Assembly: GCA_938084715.1 (NCBI GenBank)
Contig: CALKES010000022.1
Span: forward strand, 1-44,226
Source of the DNA: Candidatus Bipolaricaulota bacterium
Lineage (GTDB): Bacteria > Bipolaricaulota > Bipolaricaulia > Bipolaricaulales > Bipolaricaulaceae
Direction: 5' to 3'
DNA: 44,226 nt
Shown: in pieces, positions 1 through 8,791 of the stretch
Position numbering within the stretch: position 1 is the stretch's first letter
How the letters are laid out: each line of letters begins with the position of its first letter
Notes under the pieces: generated by a model
Told to the model about the DNA's origin: nothing
What the model saw: only the letters and a program-made list of their open reading frames with translations
Database searches by the model: none
Translations under genes and position numbers: made by a program

Positions 1-16
1 GGGTACCCTTCGGGCG

Positions 17-1309
17 ATGAAGGTCTGCGTCCTCACCTGGGGCTGCCAGCAGAACGAACTCCGCAGCGAGGAGATCGCCGGCGTCCTCGCCAGGGCCGGC
101 CACACCCTCGTCCCCTCCCCGGAGGAGGCCGACCTCGTCCTCCTCAACACGTGCATGGTCCGCGCTAGGGCCGAGGAGAAGGTCGTCGGCCGGGTGGGCG
201 AGCTCCAGCGCCTCAAACGGTCCCGCCCCCTCCTCGTCGGGGTCGGGGGGTGCATGGCCCAGGGCCGCGGGGAGCGGGTCCTCGACCTCCTCCCCGGGGC
301 CGACTTCGCCTTCGGCACCAGCGGCCTCTCCCAGCTCCCGGACCTCCTTGCCCGGGCCGCACAGGGCGAACGGTTCGCCTACCTCCCGAAGCCGAACGGC
401 CTCGAGCGCCTGCCTGCCCTCCGCCGGAGCCCTTTCCAGGCCTACGTCGCCATCGCCGAGGGCTGCTCCCACGCCTGCGCCTACTGCGTCGTCCCCCGGG
501 TTCGGGGCCCCCTCCGCTCCCGCCCCCTCCCGGAGGTCCTCGCCCAGCTCCGGGACCTCGCCCAGGCGGGGTACAAGGAGGTCACGCTCCTCGGGCAGAA
601 CGTGGACGCCTACGGCACCGACCTCGGGGACGGGACGACCTTCGCCCGCCTCCTCGGGAAGGCCCGGGAGGTCCCCATCCCCCGGATCCGGTTCACCACC
701 TCCCACCCAGCGTACATGACGGATGAGGTGATCGGGGCCCTTGCCGAGGGCGGGAACCTCTGCCCCCACGTCCACCTCGCCGTCCAGTCGGGAAGCGACC
801 GGGTCCTCCAGGCGATGGGCCGGGGCTACACCCGGGCGGAGTTCCTCGCCCTCGTCCGCCGGCTCCGGGAAAGGGTCCCCGGGGTGAACGTTACAACAGA
901 CGTGATCGTCGGGTTCCCAGGGGAGACGGGGGAGGACTTCGCCCAGACGCTGTCCCTGGTGGAGGAGGCCCGGTTCGGAACGGTGTTCGCCGCCGCCTAC
1001 TCCCCGCGGCCGGGGACCCTCGCCGAGCGCCTCCCCGACGATGTCCCCCCGGCGGAGAAGGCCCGGAGGCTCGGGGCGGTCCTGGCCCTCAGCCGCCGCA
1101 TCGCCCTCCGCCTCCACAAGGAGCGGCTGGGCCGGGTCGAGGAGGTCCTCGTCGAGCGCCTCCTCCCCGAGAAGGGCCTCCTCGCGGGGAAGACCCCCGA
1201 CTTCCGGACCGTGCTCTTCCCCGGGGATCCCGCTATGATCGGGACGCTGGCGATGGTGCGGGTGGAGAAGGCCACGGCCGGGGCGCTCTACGGGCGGGTG
1301 GAGGGATGA
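17..1309 (+). CDS. miaB: MiaB, tRNA-2-methylthio-N6-isopentenyladenosine synthase
   Basis: Radical-SAM methylthiotransferase that adds the 2-methylthio group to N6-isopentenyl-adenosine 37 of tRNAs. The 430-residue protein has the complete family layout. The N-terminal UPF0004 domain carries the three auxiliary-cluster cysteines C10, C46 and C79. The radical-SAM CxxxCxxC is C150, C154 and C157. A GQNVDAYG motif favours MiaB over RimO or MtaB. A C-terminal TRAM-like region covers about residues 365-430. Start is the ATG at 17; the 16 bases before it show no clear Shine-Dalgarno, so this may be an internal cistron of a longer operon or a leaderless start. The stop overlaps the next start as ATGA. 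Family assignment is firm; substrate is inferred from the motif. Confidence 0.95.
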   Translation: MKVCVLTWGCQQNELRSEEIAGVLARAGHTLVPSPEEADLVLLNTCMVRARAEEKVVGRVGELQRLKRSRPLLVGVGGCMAQGRGERVLDLLPGADFAFGTSGLSQLPDLLARAAQGERFAYLPKPNGLERLPALRRSPFQAYVAIAEGCSHACAYCVVPRVRGPLRSRPLPEVLAQLRDLAQAGYKEVTLLGQNVDAYGTDLGDGTTFARLLGKAREVPIPRIRFTTSHPAYMTDEVIGALAEGGNLCPHVHLAVQSGSDRVLQAMGRGYTRAEFLALVRRLRERVPGVNVTTDVIVGFPGETGEDFAQTLSLVEEARFGTVFAAAYSPRPGTLAERLPDDVPPAEKARRLGAVLALSRRIALRLHKERLGRVEEVLVERLLPEKGLLAGKTPDFRTVLFPGDPAMIGTLAMVRVEKATAGALYGRVEG

Positions 1310-2274
1310 TCCTCACCGTCACCCTCAACCCCACCCTCGACAAGTTCTACTGGGTGGACGAGCTCCCCCTCTCCCTCGATCGCCCGGAGGAGGCGATCCT
1401 CATCCGCAGTGAGCGATCCCTCTCCTCGGCCGGGGGAAAGGGGATCAACGTCTCAACGTTCCTCGCCTCCCACGGGGTGGAGACGGTGGCCCTGGGCTTC
1501 CTCGCCGGGCACACGGGACAGATCATCCTCCAGGACCTCCTCGCCCGCGGGGTGACGGCGAACTTCGTCTGGATCCCCGGGGAGAACCGGACGAACGTCA
1601 CGGTGATCGCCCGGGGCCGGGAGTACCATCCCCTCCTCATCCACGAGCAGGGACCCCCGATCCCCGAGGAGGGGATGCGGATCTTCCTCCGGAAGTACGA
1701 GCGGATGCTGCGCCAGGCCGACTGCGTCGTCCTCGGGGGCTCCCTCCCCCCGGGCTGCCCCCCGGACTGCTACCGGGAGCTCGTCCGACGAGCCCACCGG
1801 GCCGGGGTCCGGACGGTCGTCCACGCCGGGGGGGAGCCCATGGTGCGGACGATTCCGGAGGGTCCCTACCTCGTGAAGCCCGACGTCCGGGAGGAGCTAC
1901 GGCTCGGGGACCTCCCCGTGGGGACCGCCGAGGAGATCGTCCAGGCCGGCAGATGGATGGTCTCCCAGGGGGTCCGGGCCTCCCTCATCTCCCACCAGGT
2001 CACGGGGGACATCCTCGTCACCCCCGAGGGGGTGTGGGAGCTCGAGGCGCGGGTGCCCCTGGCGACGTTCAAGAACCTCGTCGGGGCCGACGACGCCCTC
2101 GTGGGGGGGATCCTCGTCGGGCTCACCCGGGGGCTGGATCTTCTCGAGGCCTCCCGGTACGGGATGGCCGCGGCCCTCGCCACGGCTGAGGTGGAGGAGA
2201 AGCTGTGCCTGAGCCCAGCCGCAATCGAGCGGGAACTCCCGCAGGTCGTGATCCGCCCCAGGGGGGAGCGATGA
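1306..2274 (+). CDS. PfkB-family sugar-phosphate kinase (1-phosphofructokinase/tagatose-6-phosphate kinase type)
   Basis: ATP-dependent kinase of the ribokinase/PfkB family, 322 residues, the usual length for FruK or LacC. The N-terminus starts MILTVTLNPTLDK, the hallmark of the FruK/LacC subgroup, followed by GGKGINVS (about residues 46-53), the sugar-phosphate-binding signature. The C-terminal PfkB signature, normally GAGD, reads GADDALVGG here. The catalytic aspartate position is kept, but the anion-hole glycine is replaced by aspartate. No fructose PTS genes lie nearby, so fructose-1-phosphate as substrate is not supported by context. Tagatose-6-phosphate or fructose-6-phosphate are alternatives. 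It overlaps miaB and the CBS gene by ATGA on both sides, inside the miaB-proS operon. Confidence 0.88.
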   Translation: MILTVTLNPTLDKFYWVDELPLSLDRPEEAILIRSERSLSSAGGKGINVSTFLASHGVETVALGFLAGHTGQIILQDLLARGVTANFVWIPGENRTNVTVIARGREYHPLLIHEQGPPIPEEGMRIFLRKYERMLRQADCVVLGGSLPPGCPPDCYRELVRRAHRAGVRTVVHAGGEPMVRTIPEGPYLVKPDVREELRLGDLPVGTAEEIVQAGRWMVSQGVRASLISHQVTGDILVTPEGVWELEARVPLATFKNLVGADDALVGGILVGLTRGLDLLEASRYGMAAALATAEVEEKLCLSPAAIERELPQVVIRPRGER

Positions 2275-2708
2275 AGGCCCAGGACCTCATGCGCCGGGAC
2301 CTCACCTCGGTGGAGCTCGACGCCCCGGTGGCCCACGTGATCTACCTCCTCCACCAGTCGGGGTTCTCCTCCCTGCCGGTCCTCGACGAGGAGGGGCGCG
2401 TGGTGGGGATCATCTCCGAGCGGGACCTCATCCGGGCGGCACTTCCGGGGTACGTGGAGATGCTCCAGTCGGCGGCGTTCCTCCCCAGCCTCGATCGGAT
2501 CACCCGCAAGCTCCGGGAGATCGGGGGGAAGCCCGTTTCGGAGTTCATGGTCCGGGACCTTGTCCTCGCCCGGCCCGACGACAACGACCTCTACCTTGCC
2601 GACCTCATGATCCGGAAGGGCCTCAAGCAGATCCCGGTCGTGGACGACGGCCGGCGGCTCGTGGGCGTGGTCCGGCGGATCGACCTCCTCCACCGCCTCG
2701 GCCAGTGA
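2271..2708 (+). CDS. Twin-CBS-domain protein
   Basis: A 145-residue cytosolic protein made only of a CBS pair (Bateman module). CBS1 is about residues 1-60 (KAQDLMRRD... SLPVLDEEGRVVGIIS) and CBS2 about 88-145 (VSEFMVRD... IPVVDDGRRLVGVV). Such modules bind adenine nucleotides, S-adenosylmethionine or similar ligands and act as sensors, often on a partner protein. No effector domain is fused. The ATG at 2271 is chosen over an in-frame start at 2205 because it overlaps the upstream stop as ATGA and begins exactly at the first CBS motif. It overlaps the helicase gene downstream as GTGA. The kinase gene upstream could be its target, but that is only a guess from position. Confidence 0.9.
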   Translation: MKAQDLMRRDLTSVELDAPVAHVIYLLHQSGFSSLPVLDEEGRVVGIISERDLIRAALPGYVEMLQSAAFLPSLDRITRKLREIGGKPVSEFMVRDLVLARPDDNDLYLADLMIRKGLKQIPVVDDGRRLVGVVRRIDLLHRLGQ

Positions 2709-5080
2709 GGGAGGCGTTCTTCGCCCTCGCCCGGGGCGGGGGGGAGCTCGGGCTCGTCCGGTTTGAGGGCGGCCGGGTCGCGGCCCGAAAGCGCCTGAGC
2801 CCTGAGGAACTCAGGGAGGCGCTTCGAAGCTCCCCTGCTCCGCTCGTGACCCTCGAGCCCGAACTCGTCCCGGCGCGCCTCGGGGTCCGGCCGGTGGACC
2901 TCCGGGCCCTTGCCCGGGCGGTGTGGCCCGACGAGCTCGACCTTTCGCTTCCCTCCCTCGCCCGGCGGATCGGGATCCCCCTCGGGCCGGACGCCCCCGC
3001 CCACGCCGAGGCCGCGGGGCTTCTCTTCTTGCGCCTCCTCGAGGAAGCGGCGGGATTCCCACCCCCGGCCCGGGACCTGTTGGGGGAGCTCCTCCCGGGC
3101 CCGGACTGGATCCCCGTTCTGGCCCCGGTCCCGCCCCGCCCGCCCCTCGCTCCCCCTGGGGACGTCCGCGAGGCGTTCCGCCGCCTTGCCGCCCTGGGGC
3201 TTGACCACCGCCCGGCCCAGGTGGAGTACGCCGGGGAGGTGGCCCGGGCCCTGGAGGAGGGGGAGTTCCTCCTCCTCGAGGCCGGGCCGGGGACGGGGAA
3301 GACGTTTGGGTACCTCGTCCCCCTCCTCCTCGGCCTCGCCCGGGGGGAAGGGCGGGCCGTCGTTGCCACCCGGACGCGGGCCCTCCAGGCCCAGCTCTGG
3401 GGCCGCGACCTCCCGTTTCTCCGCTCGGAACTAGGCCTCGACCTCCCGTGCGCCCTCCTCAAGGGGCGGGAGAACTACCTCTGCCTCCGGGAGTTCGAGC
3501 GGCTGCGGGGAGAGCTCCTCCCCCGGGAGGTCCTCGTCCCCCTCCTCGCCTGGGCCGCCCGGACGGAGACCGGGGACCTCGACGAGGTCGCGGGGCTCCG
3601 GTCCGCGCCGGAGGGGGAGGCCGTCCTCCGCCGGCTCCCCGACCTCCCCTGGCGCTGCGCGGGCCGGTCCTGCCCCCACGGGACCCGCTGCCCATCCCGG
3701 CGGGCCCGGGAGCGGGCCCAGGGGGCCCCGCTCGTCGTCGTCAACCACGCCCTCCTCGGGGCGGACCTCGCCTCGGGCGGGGCGATCCTCGGCCCCTACG
3801 ACGTCCTCGTTGCCGACGAGGCCCACGCCCTCCCCGACGCCCTCCGGGACGCCCTGAGCGCCTCCCTCTCCCCCCCGGTCATCCCCCGGCTCCTTGGGGA
3901 GCTCCGGCGGGGGGGAGGCGGGCTCCTCTCCGCCTGGGGGGACCCCGGTGGGGAGGGTGCGCTCGAGGCCTGGGCCGGGGTCGCTTCTGCCCACCGGGCG
4001 TTCTGGGCCGCGGCGGGGGACCTCTTCCCCGGCGAGGTCGGCCGGTACGGGAAGGAGGAGGCGGACCGGCTCCTCCCGGCGGGGCGCCTCCTCGGGGAGG
4101 CCCTCGACGCCCTCGCCGAAGCCCTGGGGGACCTCGCCCGGGGCCTCGACGACGAGGGGGCGGCCCAGGCCCGGGGCCTCGCGGCCGAGCTCTCCCGCCT
4201 CTCTGGCCTCGTGGGCTTCCTCCTCCGCCCCGAGGGACCGGACACCGTGTACTGGTACGCCCGGGAGGGGCACGGGCTCACCCTTACCGCCTCCCCCGTC
4301 GAGGTCGGGGACCACCTCGCCTCCGCCCTCTGGCCGAACCTCCGCGCCGGGATCCTCACCTCGGCCACCCTGTCCGTGGGGGACGACGGGAGGGCCCTCG
4401 CCCACGAGCTCGGGCTCGTCCCCGACCGCTTCCGGGCCTGGCCGTCCCCGTTTCCCTACGACCGGGTGGGGGCGTTCGTCCTCCGGTTCCTCCCCCACCC
4501 GGACGACGGGGCGTTCCCGGAAGCTCTGGCCTCCACGCTCAAGGAGGTCCTGGGGGTTGTCCCCTGCCGGGCCCTGGCCCTGTTCACCTCCCGCCGGGCC
4601 CTCGAGGCCACCTCCGCCCACCTCGGCCCGTTTCCCCACCTCGTCCAGGGCCGGGACGGGGAGCGGGGGGCCCTCCTCCGCCGGTTCCGGACGACCCCGC
4701 CCCCCGTCCTCCTCCTCGGCCTCGATACCCTTTGGGAGGGGATCGACCTCCCCGGGGAGGAGCTCGAGCTCCTCGTGATCGGGCGGCTTCCTTTTCCCGT
4801 CCCGGCCGACCCCCTGGTGGCGGCCCGGGCAGAGCGGATCCGGGCCCGGGGCGGGTCCCCGTTCCAGGAGCTCTTCCTTCCCCGGGCCGTCCTCCGCCTC
4901 CGGCAGGGGGTGGGCCGGCTCGTCCGCACCCCCACGGACCGGGGGGCGGTCCTCCTCGCGGATTCCCGCCTCGGAACGAGGGCCTACGGGGAGACCTTCC
5001 TCCGGGCCCTCCCCGTCCCGCCCCGGTTTGTGGACGATCCCGAACGCCTGCGCGTTGCTCTCCTGGAGCTCTTCCGCTAA
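2705..5080 (+). CDS. dinG: DinG/XPD-type Fe-S DNA helicase
   Basis: A 791-residue superfamily-2 helicase of the XPD/DinG group, expected to unwind DNA 5' to 3' during repair or R-loop removal. Walker A AGPGTGKT lies near residue 193, the DEAH box near 370, motif III-like TSATLS near 551, and motif VI QGVGRLVR near 733. Between Walker A and DEAH lie the four Fe-S cysteines: one in ENYLC, then CAGRSC and HGTRC with the C-x4-C-x5-C spacing known from E. coli DinG. The first 170 residues show no exonuclease motifs, so this is not the fused exonuclease-DinG of Firmicutes. The GTG start overlaps the CBS stop as GTGA. The in-frame ATG alternatives lie inside conserved sequence. Confidence 0.9.
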   Translation: MREAFFALARGGGELGLVRFEGGRVAARKRLSPEELREALRSSPAPLVTLEPELVPARLGVRPVDLRALARAVWPDELDLSLPSLARRIGIPLGPDAPAHAEAAGLLFLRLLEEAAGFPPPARDLLGELLPGPDWIPVLAPVPPRPPLAPPGDVREAFRRLAALGLDHRPAQVEYAGEVARALEEGEFLLLEAGPGTGKTFGYLVPLLLGLARGEGRAVVATRTRALQAQLWGRDLPFLRSELGLDLPCALLKGRENYLCLREFERLRGELLPREVLVPLLAWAARTETGDLDEVAGLRSAPEGEAVLRRLPDLPWRCAGRSCPHGTRCPSRRARERAQGAPLVVVNHALLGADLASGGAILGPYDVLVADEAHALPDALRDALSASLSPPVIPRLLGELRRGGGGLLSAWGDPGGEGALEAWAGVASAHRAFWAAAGDLFPGEVGRYGKEEADRLLPAGRLLGEALDALAEALGDLARGLDDEGAAQARGLAAELSRLSGLVGFLLRPEGPDTVYWYAREGHGLTLTASPVEVGDHLASALWPNLRAGILTSATLSVGDDGRALAHELGLVPDRFRAWPSPFPYDRVGAFVLRFLPHPDDGAFPEALASTLKEVLGVVPCRALALFTSRRALEATSAHLGPFPHLVQGRDGERGALLRRFRTTPPPVLLLGLDTLWEGIDLPGEELELLVIGRLPFPVPADPLVAARAERIRARGGSPFQELFLPRAVLRLRQGVGRLVRTPTDRGAVLLADSRLGTRAYGETFLRALPVPPRFVDDPERLRVALLELFR

Positions 5081-5090
5081 CCTTCCCGCC

Positions 5091-6815
5091 ATGGCGCTTG
5101 TCCGTTGGAGCCGCTACTTCCTCCCCACGTGGAAGGAGGACCCGGCGGAGGCCGACCTCCCCAGCCACAGGCTCATGCTCCGGGCGGGGCTCATCCGGCC
5201 CCTCGCCGCTGGGATCTACACCTACCTCCCCTTCGGCTGGCGGGCCCTCCGGAAGGTGGAGGCGATCGTCCGGGAGGAGATGGACGGGATCGGGGGGGCC
5301 GAGCTCCACATGCCGGTCGTCCACCCAGCGGAGCTGTGGGCGGAGACCGGGCGCCTTTCGGACTTCGGGCCCCAGCTTGTGCGGTTCCAGGACCGCTCGG
5401 GGCGGGAGATGGTCCTCGGGCCCACCCACGAGGAGGTCGTCACCGACCTCGCCCGGCGGGAGATCCAGTCCTGGCGCCAGCTTCCCCTCATGCTGTACCA
5501 GATCCAGACGAAGTTCCGGGACGAGCCCCGCTCCCGGGGAGGCCTCGTCCGGGTCCGGGAGTTCACGATGAAGGACGCCTACAGCTTTCACGAGGACGCC
5601 GCCGACCTCGACCGCTACTACCCGGAGGTCCACGGGGCCTACCTCCGGATCTTCCGCCGCTGCGGCCTGGCCGTGGTCCCGGTGGAGGCCGACCCCGGCC
5701 TGATGGGGGGCTTGGGCTCCCACGAGTTCATGCTCCCCCACGACGAAGGGGAGGACACGTTCGTCTCTTGCGCGGGGTGCGGCTACACCGCGAACCGGGA
5801 GGGGGCGGCCGCCCGGAAGGAGCCTGGCCCGGCGGAGGAGCCCCTTCCCTTGGAGGAGGTCGCCACCCCGGGGACGGCCTCGATCGCCGAGGTCGCCCGC
5901 TTCCTCGGGATCCCCACGAGCCGGACGGCGAAGGCCGTGTTCTACCGGGCCGGGGAGCGGACCGTGTTCGTCGTGATCCGAGGAGACCTCGAGGTGAACG
6001 AGGCGAAGCTCGCGAGGGCCGTGGGGACGCCGGACCTCGTCCCGGCGACCGAGGAGGAGATCGCGGCCCTGGGCGCGGTCCCCGGCTACGCCTCCCCGAT
6101 CGGGATTCGCCGGGACGGGGTGGTCGTCGTGGCCGACGACTCCGTGGCCGGCGCCCGGAACCTCGTCGCCGGGGCCAACCGGGAGGGGTTCCACCTCCGG
6201 AACGTGAACCTCGGCCGGGACTTCCGGGCCGACCTCGTGGCCGACGTGGCCCTCGCTCGGGACGGGGACCCCTGCGCCCGCTGCGGGGGGACCCTCCGCC
6301 TCCGCCGGGGGATCGAGCTCGGGCACATCTTCAAGCTGGGGACGAAGTACTCCGCGGCCCTCGGGGCGACGTTCCTCGACCGGGAGGGCAGGGCCCGCCC
6401 GATCGTCATGGGCTGCTACGGGATCGGGATCGGGCGGCTCCTTGCGGCGATCCTCGAGGCCCACCACGACGAGGGGGGGATCGTCTGGCCCGTCTCCGTG
6501 GCCCCTTTCCACGTCCTGGTCGCCGTCCTCGGGCCGGGGGAGGAACTTCAAGACTTGGGGGGCAAGCTCGCGGAGGGGCTGGCCCGCTCGGGCCTGGACG
6601 TCCTTCTCGATGACCGGGAGCGGACGGCCGGGGAGAAGTTCCACGACGCCAAACTCGTCGGGATCCCCGTCCTCGTCGTCGTCGGCCCGCGGAGCCTCCG
6701 CCGGGGGGAGGTGGACCTTGAGCGGCGAGGGGATGGGCTCAAGGCCTCGGTGCCTGCCGCTCCGGACGCCGTGGTCGGGGGTGTGCGGGAGCTCCTCCGG
6801 GCCGACGGCGCTTGA
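5091..6815 (+). CDS. proS: Prolyl-tRNA synthetase, bacterial type with editing insert
   Basis: Class II aminoacyl-tRNA synthetase charging tRNA-Pro, 574 residues, typical of the bacterial-type enzyme. Motif 2 is seen as FRDEPRSRGGLVRVREFTMK, motif 3 as GIGIGRLLAAILE. Between them sits a YbaK/INS editing domain (about residues 240-385), which removes misactivated alanine in this family, followed by CARCGGTL and HIFKLGTKYS. The C-terminal anticodon-binding domain is about residues 470-574. The ATG at 5091 begins the conserved N-terminus (RWSRYFLPTWKEDP); an in-frame ATG at 5028 lies inside the helicase gene and is rejected. It follows dinG by 10 bases and is probably the last gene of the miaB operon. 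Confidence 0.96.
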   Translation: MALVRWSRYFLPTWKEDPAEADLPSHRLMLRAGLIRPLAAGIYTYLPFGWRALRKVEAIVREEMDGIGGAELHMPVVHPAELWAETGRLSDFGPQLVRFQDRSGREMVLGPTHEEVVTDLARREIQSWRQLPLMLYQIQTKFRDEPRSRGGLVRVREFTMKDAYSFHEDAADLDRYYPEVHGAYLRIFRRCGLAVVPVEADPGLMGGLGSHEFMLPHDEGEDTFVSCAGCGYTANREGAAARKEPGPAEEPLPLEEVATPGTASIAEVARFLGIPTSRTAKAVFYRAGERTVFVVIRGDLEVNEAKLARAVGTPDLVPATEEEIAALGAVPGYASPIGIRRDGVVVVADDSVAGARNLVAGANREGFHLRNVNLGRDFRADLVADVALARDGDPCARCGGTLRLRRGIELGHIFKLGTKYSAALGATFLDREGRARPIVMGCYGIGIGRLLAAILEAHHDEGGIVWPVSVAPFHVLVAVLGPGEELQDLGGKLAEGLARSGLDVLLDDRERTAGEKFHDAKLVGIPVLVVVGPRSLRRGEVDLERRGDGLKASVPAAPDAVVGGVRELLRADGA

Positions 6816-6840
6816 TCGGGAGAGCCCCCGGGGCTATACT
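6812..6840 (+). promoter_or_regulatory. Sigma70-type promoter for the glycosyltransferase-rho unit
   Basis: TTGATC (6812-6817, overlapping the proS stop) and TATACT (6835-6840) are separated by 17 bases. Predicted transcription start is near 6847, giving a leader of roughly 18 bases before the ATG at 6865. Confidence 0.6.
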
Positions 6841-6864
6841 GGCCGCGGACCCACGCGATAGCGC

Positions 6865-7500
6865 ATGAAGGTCTCGGCCATCATCCCCGCGTTCAACGAA
6901 GCGGAACGCATCGCGGCTGTTCTCGACCCCCTCCTCGCCTCCCCTGGGGTGGACGAGGTCATCGTGGTGGACGACGGTTCCACCGACGGGACGGCGGCGG
7001 CGGCGGCCCGGCCGCGGGTGCGCCTCGTTCGGCTTCCGGAGAACCGGGGAAAGGCGGCGGCCATGGCCGCGGGGGTCGAGGCCTCCACGGGCGACGTCCT
7101 CCTCTTCCTCGACGCCGACCTCACCGGGCTCACCCCCCGCCACGTGGAGGAGATGATCGAGGCCTACCGGGCGGGGGACGCCGACGTGGTCATCGGGGTG
7201 TTCCGGGACGGGAGGATCGGGACGGACCTCTCCCAGCGGATCGCCGCGTTTCTCTCCGGGCAGCGGGTGATGTCCCGGGCCCTGTGGGAGAAGGCCCGGG
7301 GGGTGGTCGAGGACACGGAGTTTGGCATTGAGACGGCCCTCACCCGGCTCGCCCTGAGGGAGGGGTGGCGGAAGAAGAAGGTCGCCCTCCGGGGGGTGAG
7401 CCACGTCCGCAAGGAGGAGAAGCGGGGGTTCTGGCCGGGGCTCAAGGACCGGATGAAGATGTACGGGCATGTGGCCCGCTCGTTTTTCCGCCGACTGTGA
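6865..7500 (+). CDS. Family 2 glycosyltransferase
   Basis: A 211-residue GT-A-fold glycosyltransferase. DDGSTDGT (residues 36-43) and the metal-binding DADL (83-86) are intact. The fold ends with a basic C-terminus and no obvious membrane segment, so this is a minimal soluble GT2. The pattern resembles glucosyl-3-phosphoglycerate synthases and dolichyl-phosphate-mannose-synthase-like enzymes, but neither can be chosen from sequence alone. It has its own promoter (6812-6840) and lies 43 bases before rho. The downstream peptidoglycan genes suggest an envelope role, an inference from position only. Confidence 0.85.
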   Translation: MKVSAIIPAFNEAERIAAVLDPLLASPGVDEVIVVDDGSTDGTAAAAARPRVRLVRLPENRGKAAAMAAGVEASTGDVLLFLDADLTGLTPRHVEEMIEAYRAGDADVVIGVFRDGRIGTDLSQRIAAFLSGQRVMSRALWEKARGVVEDTEFGIETALTRLALREGWRKKKVALRGVSHVRKEEKRGFWPGLKDRMKMYGHVARSFFRRL

Positions 7501-7543
7501 ACGGCCGAAGATAACCAAGCAAACGGCATTGAGGTGATGGGCT

Positions 7544-8791
7544 ATGGAAATCAGTGAAATCCGGGCGCTGGGGCTGGAGAAGCTCACCGGCCTGGCCCAG
7601 AGCCTGGGCGTGAACGGGGGCGGGGACCTGTCCACCCAGGAGCTGGAGCTCGCCGTCATGCGGGCCCTCGCCGAGCGGCAGGAGCTCACCGTGGAGGGGG
7701 TCCTCGAGATCATGCCCGACGGCTACGGGTTCCTCCGGGAGCGGTCCTGCCTCCCGGGCCGGTACGACGTCTACGTCTCCCCGTCCCAGATCAAGCGGTT
7801 TGGCCTCAAGGACGGGGACATCGTCCGGGGCCCGGTCCGCCAGCCCCGGGAGGGGGAGCGGTACTTCGCCCTCCTCCGGGTGGACAAGGTCACGGGGTTG
7901 GATCCGGACCAGGTCCGGAAAAGGGTCGACTTCCAGCAGCTCACCCCCCTCCACCCCAACGAGCAGCTCGTCCTCGAGCACGACCCCGACGAGCCCTCGA
8001 CCCGGATGATCGACCTCTTCTCCCCGATCGGGAAGGGGCAGCGGGGGCTCATCGTCTCCCCCCCCAAGGCCGGGAAGACAACCCTCCTCAAGCACATCGC
8101 CCAGGGGATCGAGGCCAACTACCCCGACGTCAAGCTCATCATCCTCCTCGTGGACGAGCGGCCGGAGGAGGTCACCGACTTCCGGCGGTCCGTGAAGAAG
8201 GCGGAGGTCATCGCCGCCACGTTCGACATGGAGCCCCAGCACCACACCCGGATCGCTGAACTGGCGACCGCCGAGGGCAAACGCCTTGTCGAGTCGGGCT
8301 ACGACGTGGTCATCCTCATGGACTCCCTCACCCGGCTCGGCCGGGCGTACAACCTCTCGATCAGCCCGTCCGGGAAGCTCCTCTCGGGAGGGATCGACCC
8401 CACCGCCCTCTACAAGCCCAAAGAGTTCTTCGGTGCGGCGCGGAACCTCGAAGAGGGGGGGTCCCTCACGATCATCGCCACGGCCCTCGTGGACACCGGG
8501 TCCCGGCTCGATCAGGTGGTGTTCGAGGAGTTCAAGGGGACGGGGAACATGGAGCTCGTCCTCAACCGGGACCTCGCCAACCGCCGGATCTTCCCAGCCA
8601 TCGACCTCGTCCAATCGGGGACGAGAAAAGAGGAACTCCTGCTCCAGCCAGATGTCCTTCGCCGGGTGTGGATCCTCCGTAAGCTCTTGATCGAGATGCC
8701 CGATCCGGGAGCGGCCCTGGAGTTCATCAAGAGCAAGATGGAGCAGACCCGGACGAACAAACAGTTCCTGGAGCTGATGAACAGTGAGTGA
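7544..8791 (+). CDS. rho: Transcription termination factor Rho
   Basis: Hexameric RNA-dependent ATPase helicase that ends transcription, 415 residues, close to the E. coli length. The RNA-binding cold-shock-like domain (about 45-120) contains MPDGYGFLR and the P-loop is [11 protein letters not shown] (near 171-181). Then come [11 protein letters not shown] (Walker B neighbourhood), [12 protein letters not shown], and the Q/R-loop segment [14 protein letters not shown] (near 283-296). The start ATG at 7544 is preceded by GAGGTGAT, a good Shine-Dalgarno. The 43-base gap from the upstream gene could hold an additional promoter, but no convincing -35/-10 pair was found. A working Rho fits this window: two convergent gene pairs have no room for intrinsic terminators. 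Confidence 0.97.
   Translation: MEISEIRALGLEKLTGLAQSLGVNGGGDLSTQELELAVMRALAERQELTVEGVLEIMPDGYGFLRERSCLPGRYDVYVSPSQIKRFGLKDGDIVRGPVRQPREGERYFALLRVDKVTGLDPDQVRKRVDFQQLTPLHPNEQLVLEHDPDEPSTRMIDLFSPIGKGQRGLIVSPPKAGKTTLLKHIAQGIEANYPDVKLIILLVDERPEEVTDFRRSVKKAEVIAATFDMEPQHHTRIAELATAEGKRLVESGYDVVILMDSLTRLGRAYNLSISPSGKLLSGGIDPTALYKPKEFFGAARNLEEGGSLTIIATALVDTGSRLDQVVFEEFKGTGNMELVLNRDLANRRIFPAIDLVQSGTRKEELLLQPDVLRRVWILRKLLIEMPDPGAALEFIKSKMEQTRTNKQFLELMNSE

Noticed and set aside
3448-5571. A 707-codon plus-strand open frame overlapping dinG and proS
   Set aside because: Extremely Pro/Arg/Gly-rich translation, no domain, in the shadow of two well-supported genes; expected by chance at this G+C content.
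4584-6644. A 686-codon minus-strand open frame opposite dinG and proS
   Set aside because: Low-complexity Glu/Gly/Pro/Arg/Val translation antisense to two recognised enzymes; no Shine-Dalgarno or family motif.
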